From CAMBDS01 sp964355675 (GTDB lineage: Bacteria > Electryoneota > AABM5-125-24 > Hatepunaeales > Hatepunaeaceae): DNA of 64,000 nt. The DNA lies in the NCBI GenBank assembly GCA_964355675.1, contig CAYHEC010000012.1, positions 1 through 64,000 on the forward strand, in the 5' to 3' direction. The position numbers and the translations under genes were made by a program. Shown here one piece after another: positions 1-7,392 of this stretch; positions within the stretch are counted from its first letter, which is position 1; each line of letters begins with the position of its first letter. The notes under the pieces were generated by a model. The model saw only the letters and a program-made list of their open reading frames with translations. It had not been told where the DNA came from and searched no databases.

Positions 1-338
1 GGCTGAAGCCCCCCCTCCAAGAGAATCTTGTCCGAATTGGCGTCTCAAGCGAATATTTCAACGAACTCAGGAGTGTCCGCCCTCCAAGAATTGTGAAGGT
101 TAAGACTCTCCTCAATTTATACTCAACTGATCGTTGAAACAAGGCGAATCGGTTGCGCGATGAGATTATTTTGTGCGTGGTTTCACAGAAGCTAATGTTA
201 GTGTGGTACAAAGTAGGCAGGTAAACCTTTGCGCGGCTTGGCTGATCTTGTTATATTTGGTACTTGACAGGCTGAATCAGCCGTCATAACCCCCTTTAGT
301 TTACAATCCCTTTTAGATCAACTCACGGAAATTTAAGT
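1..338. other. Intergenic region upstream of gyrA with REP remnants
   Basis: No gene was recognised here. Positions 1-23 and about 69-92 carry the CCCTCCAAGAG and GTCCGCCCTCCAAG ends of the GGAG-headed palindromes seen throughout the window. A short hairpin, GGCTGA-ATC-AGCC, lies at about 270-282. A TTGACA hexamer at 264-269 overlaps this hairpin and has no good -10 partner, so no promoter is called. The leader just before gyrA is AT-richer, but no strong Shine-Dalgarno sequence was seen. Confidence 0.5.
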
Positions 339-3041
339 ATGAATTTGACTCCCGGAGAACGGGTATTCGATCGTTCGATAGAAACGGAAATGCGTGATAG
401 TTACATCGACTATTCTATGTCGGTCATTGTCCAACGTGCTCTTCCAGATGTGCGCGACGGCTTGAAGCCAGTCCACCGTCGCATCCTTTTTGGTATGAAT
501 GAATTAAACGTCAATGCCGGTAAACCCTATAAAAAATCCGCCCGTATCGTCGGTGACGTTATGGGTAAATATCATCCGCACGGAGATCAGTCGATTTATG
601 ACGCTCTCGTCCGGATGGTTCAGACGTTCTCGCTACGGTATCCACTTGTCGATGGGCAGGGGAACTTTGGCTCGATAGATGGTGACAGCGCCGCGGCAAT
701 GCGATACACCGAAGCGAGGATGGAAAGACTTGCCGAGGAGATGCTCGCCGACATCGATAAAGAGACGGTTGCGTTTACGGGAAATTACGATGATACACTG
801 AAAGAACCGACTGTTCTGCCAGCCAAGTTCCCCAATCTTCTGGTTAACGGTTCTTCGGGAATCGCTGTCGGTATGGCGACCAACATACCGCCTCACAACC
901 TTGGCGAGGTGATCAGCGGTTTGCTGGAACTGATCGATAATCCGCTTCTGACCCCTGATGATCTTATGAAGTGGATCCCGGCCCCTGACTTTCCAACCGC
1001 CGGGATCATCTATGGTATGGCTGGAGTGCGCGACGCCTATCGCACGGGCAGAGGCAGGATCGTCATACGCGCCCGAGCCGTGGTGGAATCTCCGAAGAAC
1101 GCCCGCGAGCGAATTGTGGTGGTTGAGCTGCCTTTCCAGGTGGATAAGTCGCGATTGATTCTGAAGATTGCCGAACTCGTCAACGATAAAAAGATCGAAG
1201 GGATAGCCGACATCCGCGATGAGTCTGACCGCGACGGAATGCGGCTTGTTCTTGAAATCAAGCGCGACGCCGTTCCTGAGGTAATCCTCAACAACCTTTA
1301 TGCACACACCCAGCTCCAGACAACGTTCGGAGTGATCCTTCTCGCGCTGGTTGGTGGCGCACCGAAAGTCATAAACTTAAAACGTGCGTTAGAGGAATAC
1401 CTCAAGCACCGTCATGATGTTGTCACCAAACGACTGATTTTCGACTTGAAGAAGGCTCTTGAACGGGAGCATATCCTCGAAGGACTCAAGATTGCGGTGG
1501 ATAATCTCGACGAAGTTATCTACATTATTCGCAACTCACCCGATTCAGCCGCCGCCCGCACCAATTTGATGCAGGGACACCGGGCATACATTGAGTTAAA
1601 AGAGAAGCGCGGCGACCAGGTCGCTGTCGAGACTCACAATTATTGGGAACTGACCGAAATTCAGGCTCGCGAAGTCCTCGACATGCGTTTAGCGAGACTG
1701 ACCGGTCTGGAACGACAGAAGATCATCGATGAATTGGATGCCGTACGGCGAGAAATTTCCAAGTTTAGAGAACTTCTTGGTCCAAACGTCGAGGTCGAAC
1801 GCCTCGACCGCATCTTTGAGTTAGTCCGTCACGCTGAGGATGACCATGCGGCCGCCGCCGCCCTTGTCGAGCGCTTCCATTATGCAAACGATCAGGCTGT
1901 CGAAGTGGTGGTAAGTTTCAAACGTCGATTAGCGGTGATCAAAGAAGAACTGCTCCAGATCCGCGAGGAATACGCTGACGAGCGTCGCACGATGATGGTC
2001 GAAGACCCGGCGGAGTTCCGTGTCGAAGACATGATCGCTGAGGAAGAAGTCGTCATCACCGTCACCAAGGCTGGTTATATCAAGCGCTTTCCGGTATCGG
2101 GCTATCGGAGGCAGAACCGTGGTGGGCGAGGCCTTTCGGGGCATGCTCCTCGTGAAGAGGACGTCATCCAGCATCTCTTTGTTGCTTCGACACACAATTA
2201 CCTGCTATTCTTTACCAATAATGGGCGGTGTTACTGGCTGAAGGTTCACGAGATACCGTCGCTGGGAAGAGCGGCTCGCGGGAAGCCGATTATCAACTTG
2301 ATCGATGTACAGCCGGGCGAAAAGATTGGAGCCATGGTTAACGTCAAGAAATTTGACGATGACAATTTCGTTTTATTCTCGACCCGAAAAGGCATTGTGA
2401 AGAAAACCCCTCTTTCGGCTTATGGCAATCCACGCAAGTCGGGGATTATCGCGATCAGCATCGACGAAGGAGATGAATTGGCAGGTGTCGATTTGACTGA
2501 TGGGACTTGCGACATCGTGCTGGGAGCATCGAACGGCAAAGCTGTACGATTCCGGGAATCGGATATACCTCCACATGGTCGTTCAGCACGAGGGGTGATC
2601 GGGATGCGGATAGAGGAGAAGGAGACGATTGTCGGGATGGTTGTGGCAAGGCGGGAGGGGACGCTGTTAGTCTGCGCGTTGAATGGCAACGGCAAGAAGT
2701 CACCGCTTCACGAGTACCGCCTGACAAAGCGCGGCGCTCAAGGGGTGATCGCTATGCGCACGACAGCTCACACCGGACCACTGATCGCGCTGATGGAAGT
2801 GACTGACGCGGACGACCTGCTGATTATCACGACCTCCGGGATGGTGATTCGGCAGAACGTCGATAAGCTGAGGACGATCGGCAGAGTGACGCAAGGCGTG
2901 CGGTTGATCCGGCTTGACGAGGGCGACAAGATTCAGGACATTGCGCGGGTCGTGCGGGAAGAAGACGTCGATCCTGATGCTGAGGGTGGTGATGAGGGGA
3001 TGGTGGGGCCGGAAGAGCAGATGGAGCTCATTGAAGGATGA
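339..3041 (+). CDS. gyrA: DNA gyrase subunit A
   Basis: This is the breakage-reunion subunit of DNA gyrase (type IIA topoisomerase); with GyrB it introduces negative supercoils using ATP. At 900 aa it has the usual length. The catalytic tyrosine is Y123 in AAAMRYTEARM. The quinolone-pocket region is GKYHPHGDQSIYDAL (about 76-90). The C-terminal beta-pinwheel follows from about residue 540. The GyrA box reads QNRGGRG at about 592-598, against the classical QRRGGKG, and supports gyrase rather than topoisomerase IV ParC. The residue equivalent to E. coli Ser83 is Gln84, while the Asp87 equivalent (D88) is kept. The start is the ATG at 339. The reading frame runs into GGATGAG-type heptamer repeats at its 3' end. 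gyrB is not next to it in the window. Confidence 0.97.
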   Translation: MNLTPGERVFDRSIETEMRDSYIDYSMSVIVQRALPDVRDGLKPVHRRILFGMNELNVNAGKPYKKSARIVGDVMGKYHPHGDQSIYDALVRMVQTFSLRYPLVDGQGNFGSIDGDSAAAMRYTEARMERLAEEMLADIDKETVAFTGNYDDTLKEPTVLPAKFPNLLVNGSSGIAVGMATNIPPHNLGEVISGLLELIDNPLLTPDDLMKWIPAPDFPTAGIIYGMAGVRDAYRTGRGRIVIRARAVVESPKNARERIVVVELPFQVDKSRLILKIAELVNDKKIEGIADIRDESDRDGMRLVLEIKRDAVPEVILNNLYAHTQLQTTFGVILLALVGGAPKVINLKRALEEYLKHRHDVVTKRLIFDLKKALEREHILEGLKIAVDNLDEVIYIIRNSPDSAAARTNLMQGHRAYIELKEKRGDQVAVETHNYWELTEIQAREVLDMRLARLTGLERQKIIDELDAVRREISKFRELLGPNVEVERLDRIFELVRHAEDDHAAAAALVERFHYANDQAVEVVVSFKRRLAVIKEELLQIREEYADERRTMMVEDPAEFRVEDMIAEEEVVITVTKAGYIKRFPVSGYRRQNRGGRGLSGHAPREEDVIQHLFVASTHNYLLFFTNNGRCYWLKVHEIPSLGRAARGKPIINLIDVQPGEKIGAMVNVKKFDDDNFVLFSTRKGIVKKTPLSAYGNPRKSGIIAISIDEGDELAGVDLTDGTCDIVLGASNGKAVRFRESDIPPHGRSARGVIGMRIEEKETIVGMVVARREGTLLVCALNGNGKKSPLHEYRLTKRGAQGVIAMRTTAHTGPLIALMEVTDADDLLIITTSGMVIRQNVDKLRTIGRVTQGVRLIRLDEGDKIQDIARVVREEDVDPDAEGGDEGMVGPEEQMELIEG

Positions 3042-3130
3042 GGGATGAAGGATGAGGGATGAACTGAAGGCTGAAGGTGGTTTGTCATTCCCGCGCAGGC
3101 GGGAGCCGAAGGCCGCGTAGCAATCCAGAC
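3030..3130. repeat. Heptamer run and REP-like palindrome after gyrA
   Basis: The gyrA stop codon lies inside a run of GGATGAG/GGATGAA heptamers (about 3035-3066). It is followed by a CCCGCGCAGGCGGG palindrome (about 3089-3103) and a GCCGCGTAGCAATCC segment. The run resembles the heptamer runs before nrdR and motA and in the CTD linkers of secreted proteins elsewhere in the window. Confidence 0.55.
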
Positions 3131-3154
3131 AAGTCAGAGCGAAGGAGAAAAGAA

Positions 3155-3349
3155 ATGAAATTCGAATACGATCCCGAAGCTGATGCGGGCTATCTCCAAA
3201 TACTCGATGGCAATGTAGCAGATACGCGAGAGATTGCTGATAACCTATACCTTGACATCGATGCGGAAGGACGAATACTTGGTATTGAAATTCTCAGTAT
3301 GCGAGCCGGGGGGGCAAGATTGGTCAAGGAACAGGAAGTGGCAGTTTGA
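3155..3349 (+). CDS. DUF2283 domain protein
   Basis: A 64-aa protein of the DUF2283 family. The family signature is visible: FEYDPEADAGYLQI at the N-terminus, then LYLDIDAEGRILGIEIL. The function is unknown; members are usually found beside toxin-antitoxin-like genes. The ATG at 3155 is chosen because it follows GAAGGAGAA (3141-3149), begins exactly at the conserved family start, and avoids reading through the upstream palindrome. The stop overlaps the TTG start of the next gene (3346), so the two are probably translationally coupled. A role as an antitoxin-type partner is inferred from context only. Confidence 0.8.
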   Translation: MKFEYDPEADAGYLQILDGNVADTREIADNLYLDIDAEGRILGIEILSMRAGGARLVKEQEVAV

Positions 3350-3585
3350 GATTTGAAAATAAAAAAGGCACTTGTCCGATCTGCGGTGGAGACCGGCAGC
3401 CGGGGACGACGCTCTTCTCTGTCGATCTTGGACATGGCGTAGTTGTTGTGCGCAATGTTCCGGCGTCGGTCTGCTCGCAGTGTGGCGAAGCGCTCCTTGA
3501 CGACGCGATTGCTGGTGAGCTTGAACGAATCGTTGATGACGCCCGCACTCATAAGCGGCAGGTGGAAGTCTTGGAAATGGGGTGA
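3346..3585 (+). CDS. YgiT-type zinc-finger protein
   Basis: A 79-aa protein with two CxxC zinc-binding pairs, CPIC near residue 10 and CSQC near residue 43. This is the YgiT/MqsA N-terminal zinc finger that normally folds beside a helix-turn-helix antitoxin domain; here only the zinc finger and a short helical tail (DDAIAGELERIVDDAR) are present. It starts with TTG, overlapping the stop of the DUF2283 gene. Small YgiT proteins of this kind typically pair with DUF4258 or DUF2283 genes in toxin-antitoxin-like loci. A second YgiT protein is at 48539. Confidence 0.8.
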   Translation: MRFENKKGTCPICGGDRQPGTTLFSVDLGHGVVVVRNVPASVCSQCGEALLDDAIAGELERIVDDARTHKRQVEVLEMG

Positions 3586-3636
3586 CGCCGCCAGGATGGC
3601 GGTAGGGGAGCGCCGGCGGGACGCCGGTAAATAAGA
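3586..3636. repeat. Left flank repeat of TA cassette 1
   Basis: A GC-rich segment ending in the palindrome CCGGCG-GGA-CGCCGG (3613-3627). A diverged copy, in the same order and direct orientation, lies at 4107-4156. The two copies bracket the Phd/RelE-type cassette. The palindrome is also found within the CTD of the gene at 41698-43506 (ACCGGCGGCGACGCCGGT). Confidence 0.6.
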
Positions 3637-3658
3637 TTATAAGTCGATAGGAGGTACT

Positions 3659-3862
3659 TTGCCATCCGTTACAATATCGTCCAGAAAGCCTGTAGTGGTT
3701 CTGGACGTCAAAGAATATGAGGCGATTCAGGATCGCCTCGAGCGACTCGAGTTCCTTGAGAGCAGGACTCTGAAGAAAGACATCATCGACGCCCGGAAAG
3801 CTTTGCGAGAGGGCAAGACCATTTCGCTGGCTAAAGCGAAGGCAAAGATACTTGAAAGTTGA
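3659..3862 (+). CDS. Phd/YefM-type antitoxin
   Basis: A 67-aa antitoxin-like protein. The N-terminus VTISSRKPVVVLDVKEYEAI matches the DNA-binding fold of the Phd/YefM family, followed by an amphipathic toxin-binding tail rich in Lys, Glu and Ala. The start is TTG at 3659, decided by the Shine-Dalgarno AGGAGG just upstream (about 3649-3654) and by the conserved family start. The gene overlaps its toxin by 11 nt. The paralogous pair at 14994/15187 has exactly the same 11-nt overlap and related sequence. Such pairs usually repress their own promoter as a complex; this is family knowledge. Confidence 0.82.
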   Translation: MPSVTISSRKPVVVLDVKEYEAIQDRLERLEFLESRTLKKDIIDARKALREGKTISLAKAKAKILES

Positions 3863-4106
3863 ACTTTCACCGAAAGCAGAGAAGCAACTCGATAAACTTA
3901 ATCGTGATCCAGAACTTCAAGCCCGCTTGATAACTGCAATGGAAGGCTTGGAAGAGAGTCCTTTTGCCGGAAAACCTTTGGAAGGCGAGCATAAGGGTTG
4001 CAGGTCGCTTCGTACGGGGGAGTGGAGAATTATCTACGAAGCTGATATGTCAAACGAGATCGTGTTGATAATTCGGATGGGGAAACGCAGCGAGGTTTAT
4101 CGGTAA
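3852..4106 (+). CDS. RelE/ParE-superfamily toxin
   Basis: An 84-aa toxin of the RelE/ParE fold. The conserved features are LSPKAEKQLDKL at the start, the central basic CRSLRTGEWRIIYEA core, and a C-terminal KRSEVYR tail, as in RelE-type mRNA interferases, which cleave mRNA in the ribosome. It starts at TTG 3852 inside the antitoxin gene. It is about 40% similar by eye to the toxin at 15187, including the shared RxGEWRI-Y and R-EVYR motifs. Whether it acts as RelE or ParE cannot be told from sequence alone. Confidence 0.82.
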   Translation: MKVELSPKAEKQLDKLNRDPELQARLITAMEGLEESPFAGKPLEGEHKGCRSLRTGEWRIIYEADMSNEIVLIIRMGKRSEVYR

Positions 4107-4156
4107 CGCCGGCATTCTGGAGGCAGGGAGCACCGGCGGGTCGCCGGTAGATTAAA
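4107..4156. repeat. Right flank repeat of TA cassette 1
   Basis: A direct, diverged copy of the segment at 3586-3636. It contains the palindrome ACCGGCG-GGT-CGCCGGT (4132-4148). It separates the toxin gene from the next gene and could also act as a weak terminator hairpin, although it lacks a T-run. Confidence 0.6.
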
Positions 4157-4167
4157 GGAGGGTTAAA

Positions 4168-6511
4168 ATGAAACGGTTAATAACGTTTCTTATTCTGCTT
4201 GCAGTAATACTGTCGGCAACGGGAACGGCTGTGGCGCAGGATTCCAGCGGAGTGACGCGGGTGGGAAGTCTATACCATAATTGGAATTGGGCATATTCAG
4301 TTGCGGTACAAGGCCAATATGCTTATGTTGCGACAACTACTTCTGGAGTTAGTATTGTTGATATATCTGATCCAACCGCTCCATTAGAGGTGGGTGTTTA
4401 CGATCCGCCTGGATGGGCAAGAGGGATCGTCGTACAAGGCAATTATGCCTACGTGGCAAATTGGAATGATGGAATGCTGATTCTTGATGTCAGTGAGCCG
4501 ACTGATCCTCAAGGAGTTGGAATGTTCGAAGCGCATGATAGAGTTTTCAATGTTGCGATTGATGGTAATTATGCATATGTAGCTGATGGCTATTCCGGTC
4601 TAAGAGTTGTGGACGTAAGCGACCCTGCCGCCCCTCATGAGGTCGGTGCATATGATCCCCCACGAAATGATCAAGAGGGTCGAGATGCATTATTTTGGGA
4701 TGTGGCAGTTTCCGGAAATTTCGCTTATGTTGCCGCAGGTGATAGTGGATTTAAGGTCGTGGATGTTTCCGATCCGACATCTCCAATTGAAGTAGGAGCC
4801 ATCATATATCGTGGAGAATCATCAGCGGTTTCTTTATCAGGAAATTATGCATACTTGACATACGGTGAAGGCAAGGTAATAGATATTTCCGATCCTACAG
4901 ATCCTAGGGAGGTTGGTGCAGGCGATGTCAATGGAAACTCTGTAATTAATGGTAACTACGCCTACTGTGGCGGCGAAGATTTAACAATCGTAAATGTTAG
5001 AGTTCCATCCTCGCCTCGAAGAGTTGGTACATGCATCACACCGGGTACAGTTTACGGCGTTGCAGTTGCGGGGCATTACGCGTATTTGGCAGATCAATAT
5101 CGCGGCCTACGTATAGTAGACATTACCGATCCAACCTTGCCTGTAGAAATTGGTGCATACGATAAGCATGTAAATCTATATGCATTCGCCATAATGGGGA
5201 ATTACGCCTATCTTGCTGATGGTGATAGCGCACTTCGAATTGTGGATGTGAATGATCCGACTCAGCCACATGAAGTCAGCTTTGGCGATAGGGGCGGCGC
5301 ATTCGACGTAGCGGTTTCTCGAAATTATGCATATATAGTAGATGGCTACCGCAATCTCCGCGTCCTGAACGTGGCAGATCCAGAAGCGATAACTTTTACC
5401 GGCGGTATAGGGGTCTTTGATGCGGCGCTCGGCGTCGCCCTTTCAGGTAATCACGCGTTTGTTGCAGCAGATGAAGCAGGACTTAGAATCGTGGACGTGA
5501 GTAATCCAGCTTCTCTTCGGGAAATAGGCTCCTTTGATACTCAAGGTAATGCCTTGGATGTTGCAATTTTGGGTAATTATGCTTATGTGGCGAACGGAGA
5601 CAGTGGTCTTCGTGTAATCAATATTTCCAATCCAGCATCTCCACGCGAGGTTGGATCATGCAGAATTCCCGATGGTGCTTCCAAGGTTGCTGTGCTGGCC
5701 GGCTACGCATATGTCGCTGCCAATCAAAACGGCGTAACGATAATAAATGTGGCCGATCCGGCCGATCCATGGGAAATCTATTTCATCAATACTGAAGGAA
5801 GCGCATTAGAAGTGACAATCTCTGGTAATTATGTCTATGTTGCTGATGATTCAAGCGGTCTTCGAATCATAAATGTATCCGATCCGGCAGATCCGCGTGA
5901 AGTAGGTTATTACGATACTCCGAACCTCACTCGCGGCGTCGCTGTTGGCCAAGATGGATTGGTATATATTGCAGAGGATAGAAACTTTGGCATCTACGAC
6001 TGTTCCGAAGCACTTTCCACCGGTTCGGATGGCATCGTCACTTATCCTTCATCCTTTATCCTTTCCCCCGCCTTCCCGAACCCCTTCAACGGGACGACGA
6101 CGATCAGGTTTCAGACAAGCGGGGACGCTTATCCTACGCGCCTTGCGGTCTATGATCCCCTCGGCAGGTTGGTTGAGGAATTGATTCCATCGGGAGGGNN
6201 NNNNNNNNNNNNNNNNNNNNNNNNNNNNNNNNNNNNNNNNNNNNNNNNNNNNNNNNNNNNNNNNNNNNNNNNNNNNNNNNNNNNNNNNNNNNNNNNNNCT
6301 CGTAAACGGCCACGGAGAAGGGCTCGTAAACGGCCCCTACGCGGGAGGGGAGCTCGTAAACGGCCACGGAGAAGGGCTCGTAAACGGCCCCTACGCGGGA
6401 GGGGAGCACTCGGTGACGTGGAACGCCGCGGGGAAGGCGTCGGGGAGCTACTTTGTGCGGTTGCAGGCAGGGGGGAAGGTTGTAAGCCAGCCGGTGATAT
6501 TGGTGAAGTAG
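4168..6511 (+). CDS. LVIVD-repeat beta-propeller exoprotein with T9SS-like CTD (contains assembly gap)
   Basis: A secreted protein. Its signal peptide MKRLITFLILLAVILS...AVA is followed by 13 full LVIVD repeats and one partial one. Each is about 40-45 residues with the pattern GNYAYVADGDSGLRVVDVSD, as in beta-propellers. A Por_Secre_tail-like domain begins at SPAFPNPFNGTTTIRF. The frame enters a 100-N gap (6199-6298) in the CTD. After the gap the true continuation is shifted by +1: it reads two copies of an 18-residue unit (LVNGHGEGLVNGPYAGGE), then EHSVTWNAAG...SYFVRL and ends PVILVK at 6509-6511, a standard CTD end. The frame found by naive reading through the gap gives an Arg-rich nonsense tail. 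The CTD loop TSGDAYPTR is encoded by a GTAG-headed palindrome (6114-6137). Confidence 0.85.
6199..6298. other. Assembly gap (100 N)
   Basis: Exactly 100 N, the usual placeholder for a scaffold gap of unknown length. It lies inside the CTD of the LVIVD protein and borders a 54-bp tandem repeat, which probably broke the assembly. The true gap length must restore the +1 frame. Confidence 0.98.
6299..6406. repeat. 54-bp coding tandem repeat, two copies visible
   Basis: Two identical 54-bp units run out of the assembly gap. Each unit contains two related halves, GGCCACGGAGAAGGGCTCGT and CTCGTAAACGGCCCCTACG. In the correct frame each unit codes for 18 residues rich in Gly, Asn and Val. The CCCCTACGCG end is the reverse complement of the CGC-GTAG head of the window's REP-like palindromes, so the tandem array appears to have grown from such an element within the CTD loop. 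Confidence 0.85.
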
Positions 6512-6708
6512 GGCTTTGGGCTTTGGGCTTTAGGCTTTGGGGGGATATTATTGTCGCAGGGTGAGACACCCTGCGACAGAAAAGAATAAGGTGACAGACA
6601 GGAATGTCTGTCGTACTGACAAGCGGAGACGCTTGTCCTACGCGCTTGGAGGGCGGGATTAATCCCGCCCTCCATGAAGAAAACATTAACCAAACAAACG
6701 AGTTAGCT
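6512..6708. repeat. Cluster of four palindromes between the LVIVD gene and rex
   Basis: Four separate hairpins occur in a row. A perfect 12-bp stem with a 3-nt loop (TGTCGCAGGGTG, 6552-6578) may terminate the upstream gene. The others are GACAGACA-GGAA-TGTCTGTC followed by GTAC (6593-6616), GACAAGCG-GAGA-CGCTTGTC followed by CTACGCG (6618-6644), and a perfect 26-bp palindrome starting GGAGGGCGGGATT (6648-6673). The third is nearly the same DNA as the coding segment at 6114-6137. The rex promoter must lie in or between these hairpins; no clear -35/-10 pair is visible. Confidence 0.75.
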
Positions 6709-7392
6709 ATGGCTCGAGCTATCAGAAGAAGGCGGTCGAAAACCCGCACTTCACTCATCAGAATCTCCGATTCGACCGTTCATCGTCTGTCGAAGTATTA
6801 CCGTACACTCGGCTTGTTCAGCGATCAAGGGATCAAGACCATTTCCTCAGATCTGTTGGCAAACCACAACGGCGTTACTGCTGCTCAAGTCCGCAAAGAC
6901 CTCTCCTGCTTCGGAGCTTTCGGACGGCGGGGACTTGGCTATAATGTCCTCGACTTGAAGAAGAACATCGGCACGATCATGGGGTTGGGCAAGACGTGGA
7001 AAGTAGCTCTCGTCGGCGTAGGTAACGTCGGCCGGGCTCTCTTGGAATATGACCAGTTTCACCTGCACGGATTTCCCATCAAGCTGGCATTCGACGCCGA
7101 TCCCACGAAAATCGGCAAAGAATTTCACGGCATTCTCGTCCGCGACGTCTCCAACCTCGAAGCTGAAGTGAAACGCGAGAAGGTCGAAATAGCTGTCGTC
7201 GCCGTACCAATGAGTTTTGCCCAGCACACTGTGGACAGACTCGTCGCAGGCGGTATCAGGGCGATCCTCAATTTTGCCCCGATCAACCTGACCGTTCCGC
7301 CGGGCGTTTTTATTCGGCATGAGAACATGGCTATCGAAATCGAAGCGCTGGCGTTCGCACTTACTAACCCGGAACTTGTCAAAGGTGACTAA
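6709..7392 (+). CDS. rex: Redox-sensing transcriptional repressor Rex
   Basis: A 227-aa NADH/NAD-responsive repressor. The N-terminal winged helix (about 19-85) contains ISDSTVHRLSKYYRTL and the recognition segment AAQVRKDLSCFGAFGRRGLGY. A Rossmann domain follows with GVGNVG at 103-108. Rex normally binds operators of fermentation and respiration genes when NADH is low. The ATG at 6709 is preferred because it sits at the family start. Reading further upstream gives TSGDACPTRLEGGINPAL, which is translated palindrome rather than Rex sequence. The stop overlaps the GTG start of the next gene (7385), so the two genes are probably one transcript, possibly continuing into lutABC. Confidence 0.95.
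   Translation: MARAIRRRRSKTRTSLIRISDSTVHRLSKYYRTLGLFSDQGIKTISSDLLANHNGVTAAQVRKDLSCFGAFGRRGLGYNVLDLKKNIGTIMGLGKTWKVALVGVGNVGRALLEYDQFHLHGFPIKLAFDADPTKIGKEFHGILVRDVSNLEAEVKREKVEIAVVAVPMSFAQHTVDRLVAGGIRAILNFAPINLTVPPGVFIRHENMAIEIEALAFALTNPELVKGD

Noticed and set aside
264..290. TTGACA hexamer as gyrA promoter
   Set aside because: It is part of a small GGCTGA/TCAGCC hairpin and has no good -10 box at 16-18 bp.
3077..3154. Longer start for the DUF2283 gene
   Set aside because: The extra 26 codons are translated palindrome, while the family start and a good ribosome site are at 3155.
6299..6564. Arg-rich C-terminal tail (RKRPRRRARKRPL) of the LVIVD protein
   Set aside because: It arises only from reading through the N-gap in the wrong frame; the +1 frame gives a normal CTD end.
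6604..6708. Longer N-terminus for Rex
   Set aside because: The extra residues (TSGDACPTRLEGGINPAL) are encoded by two palindromes and do not belong to the Rex family.
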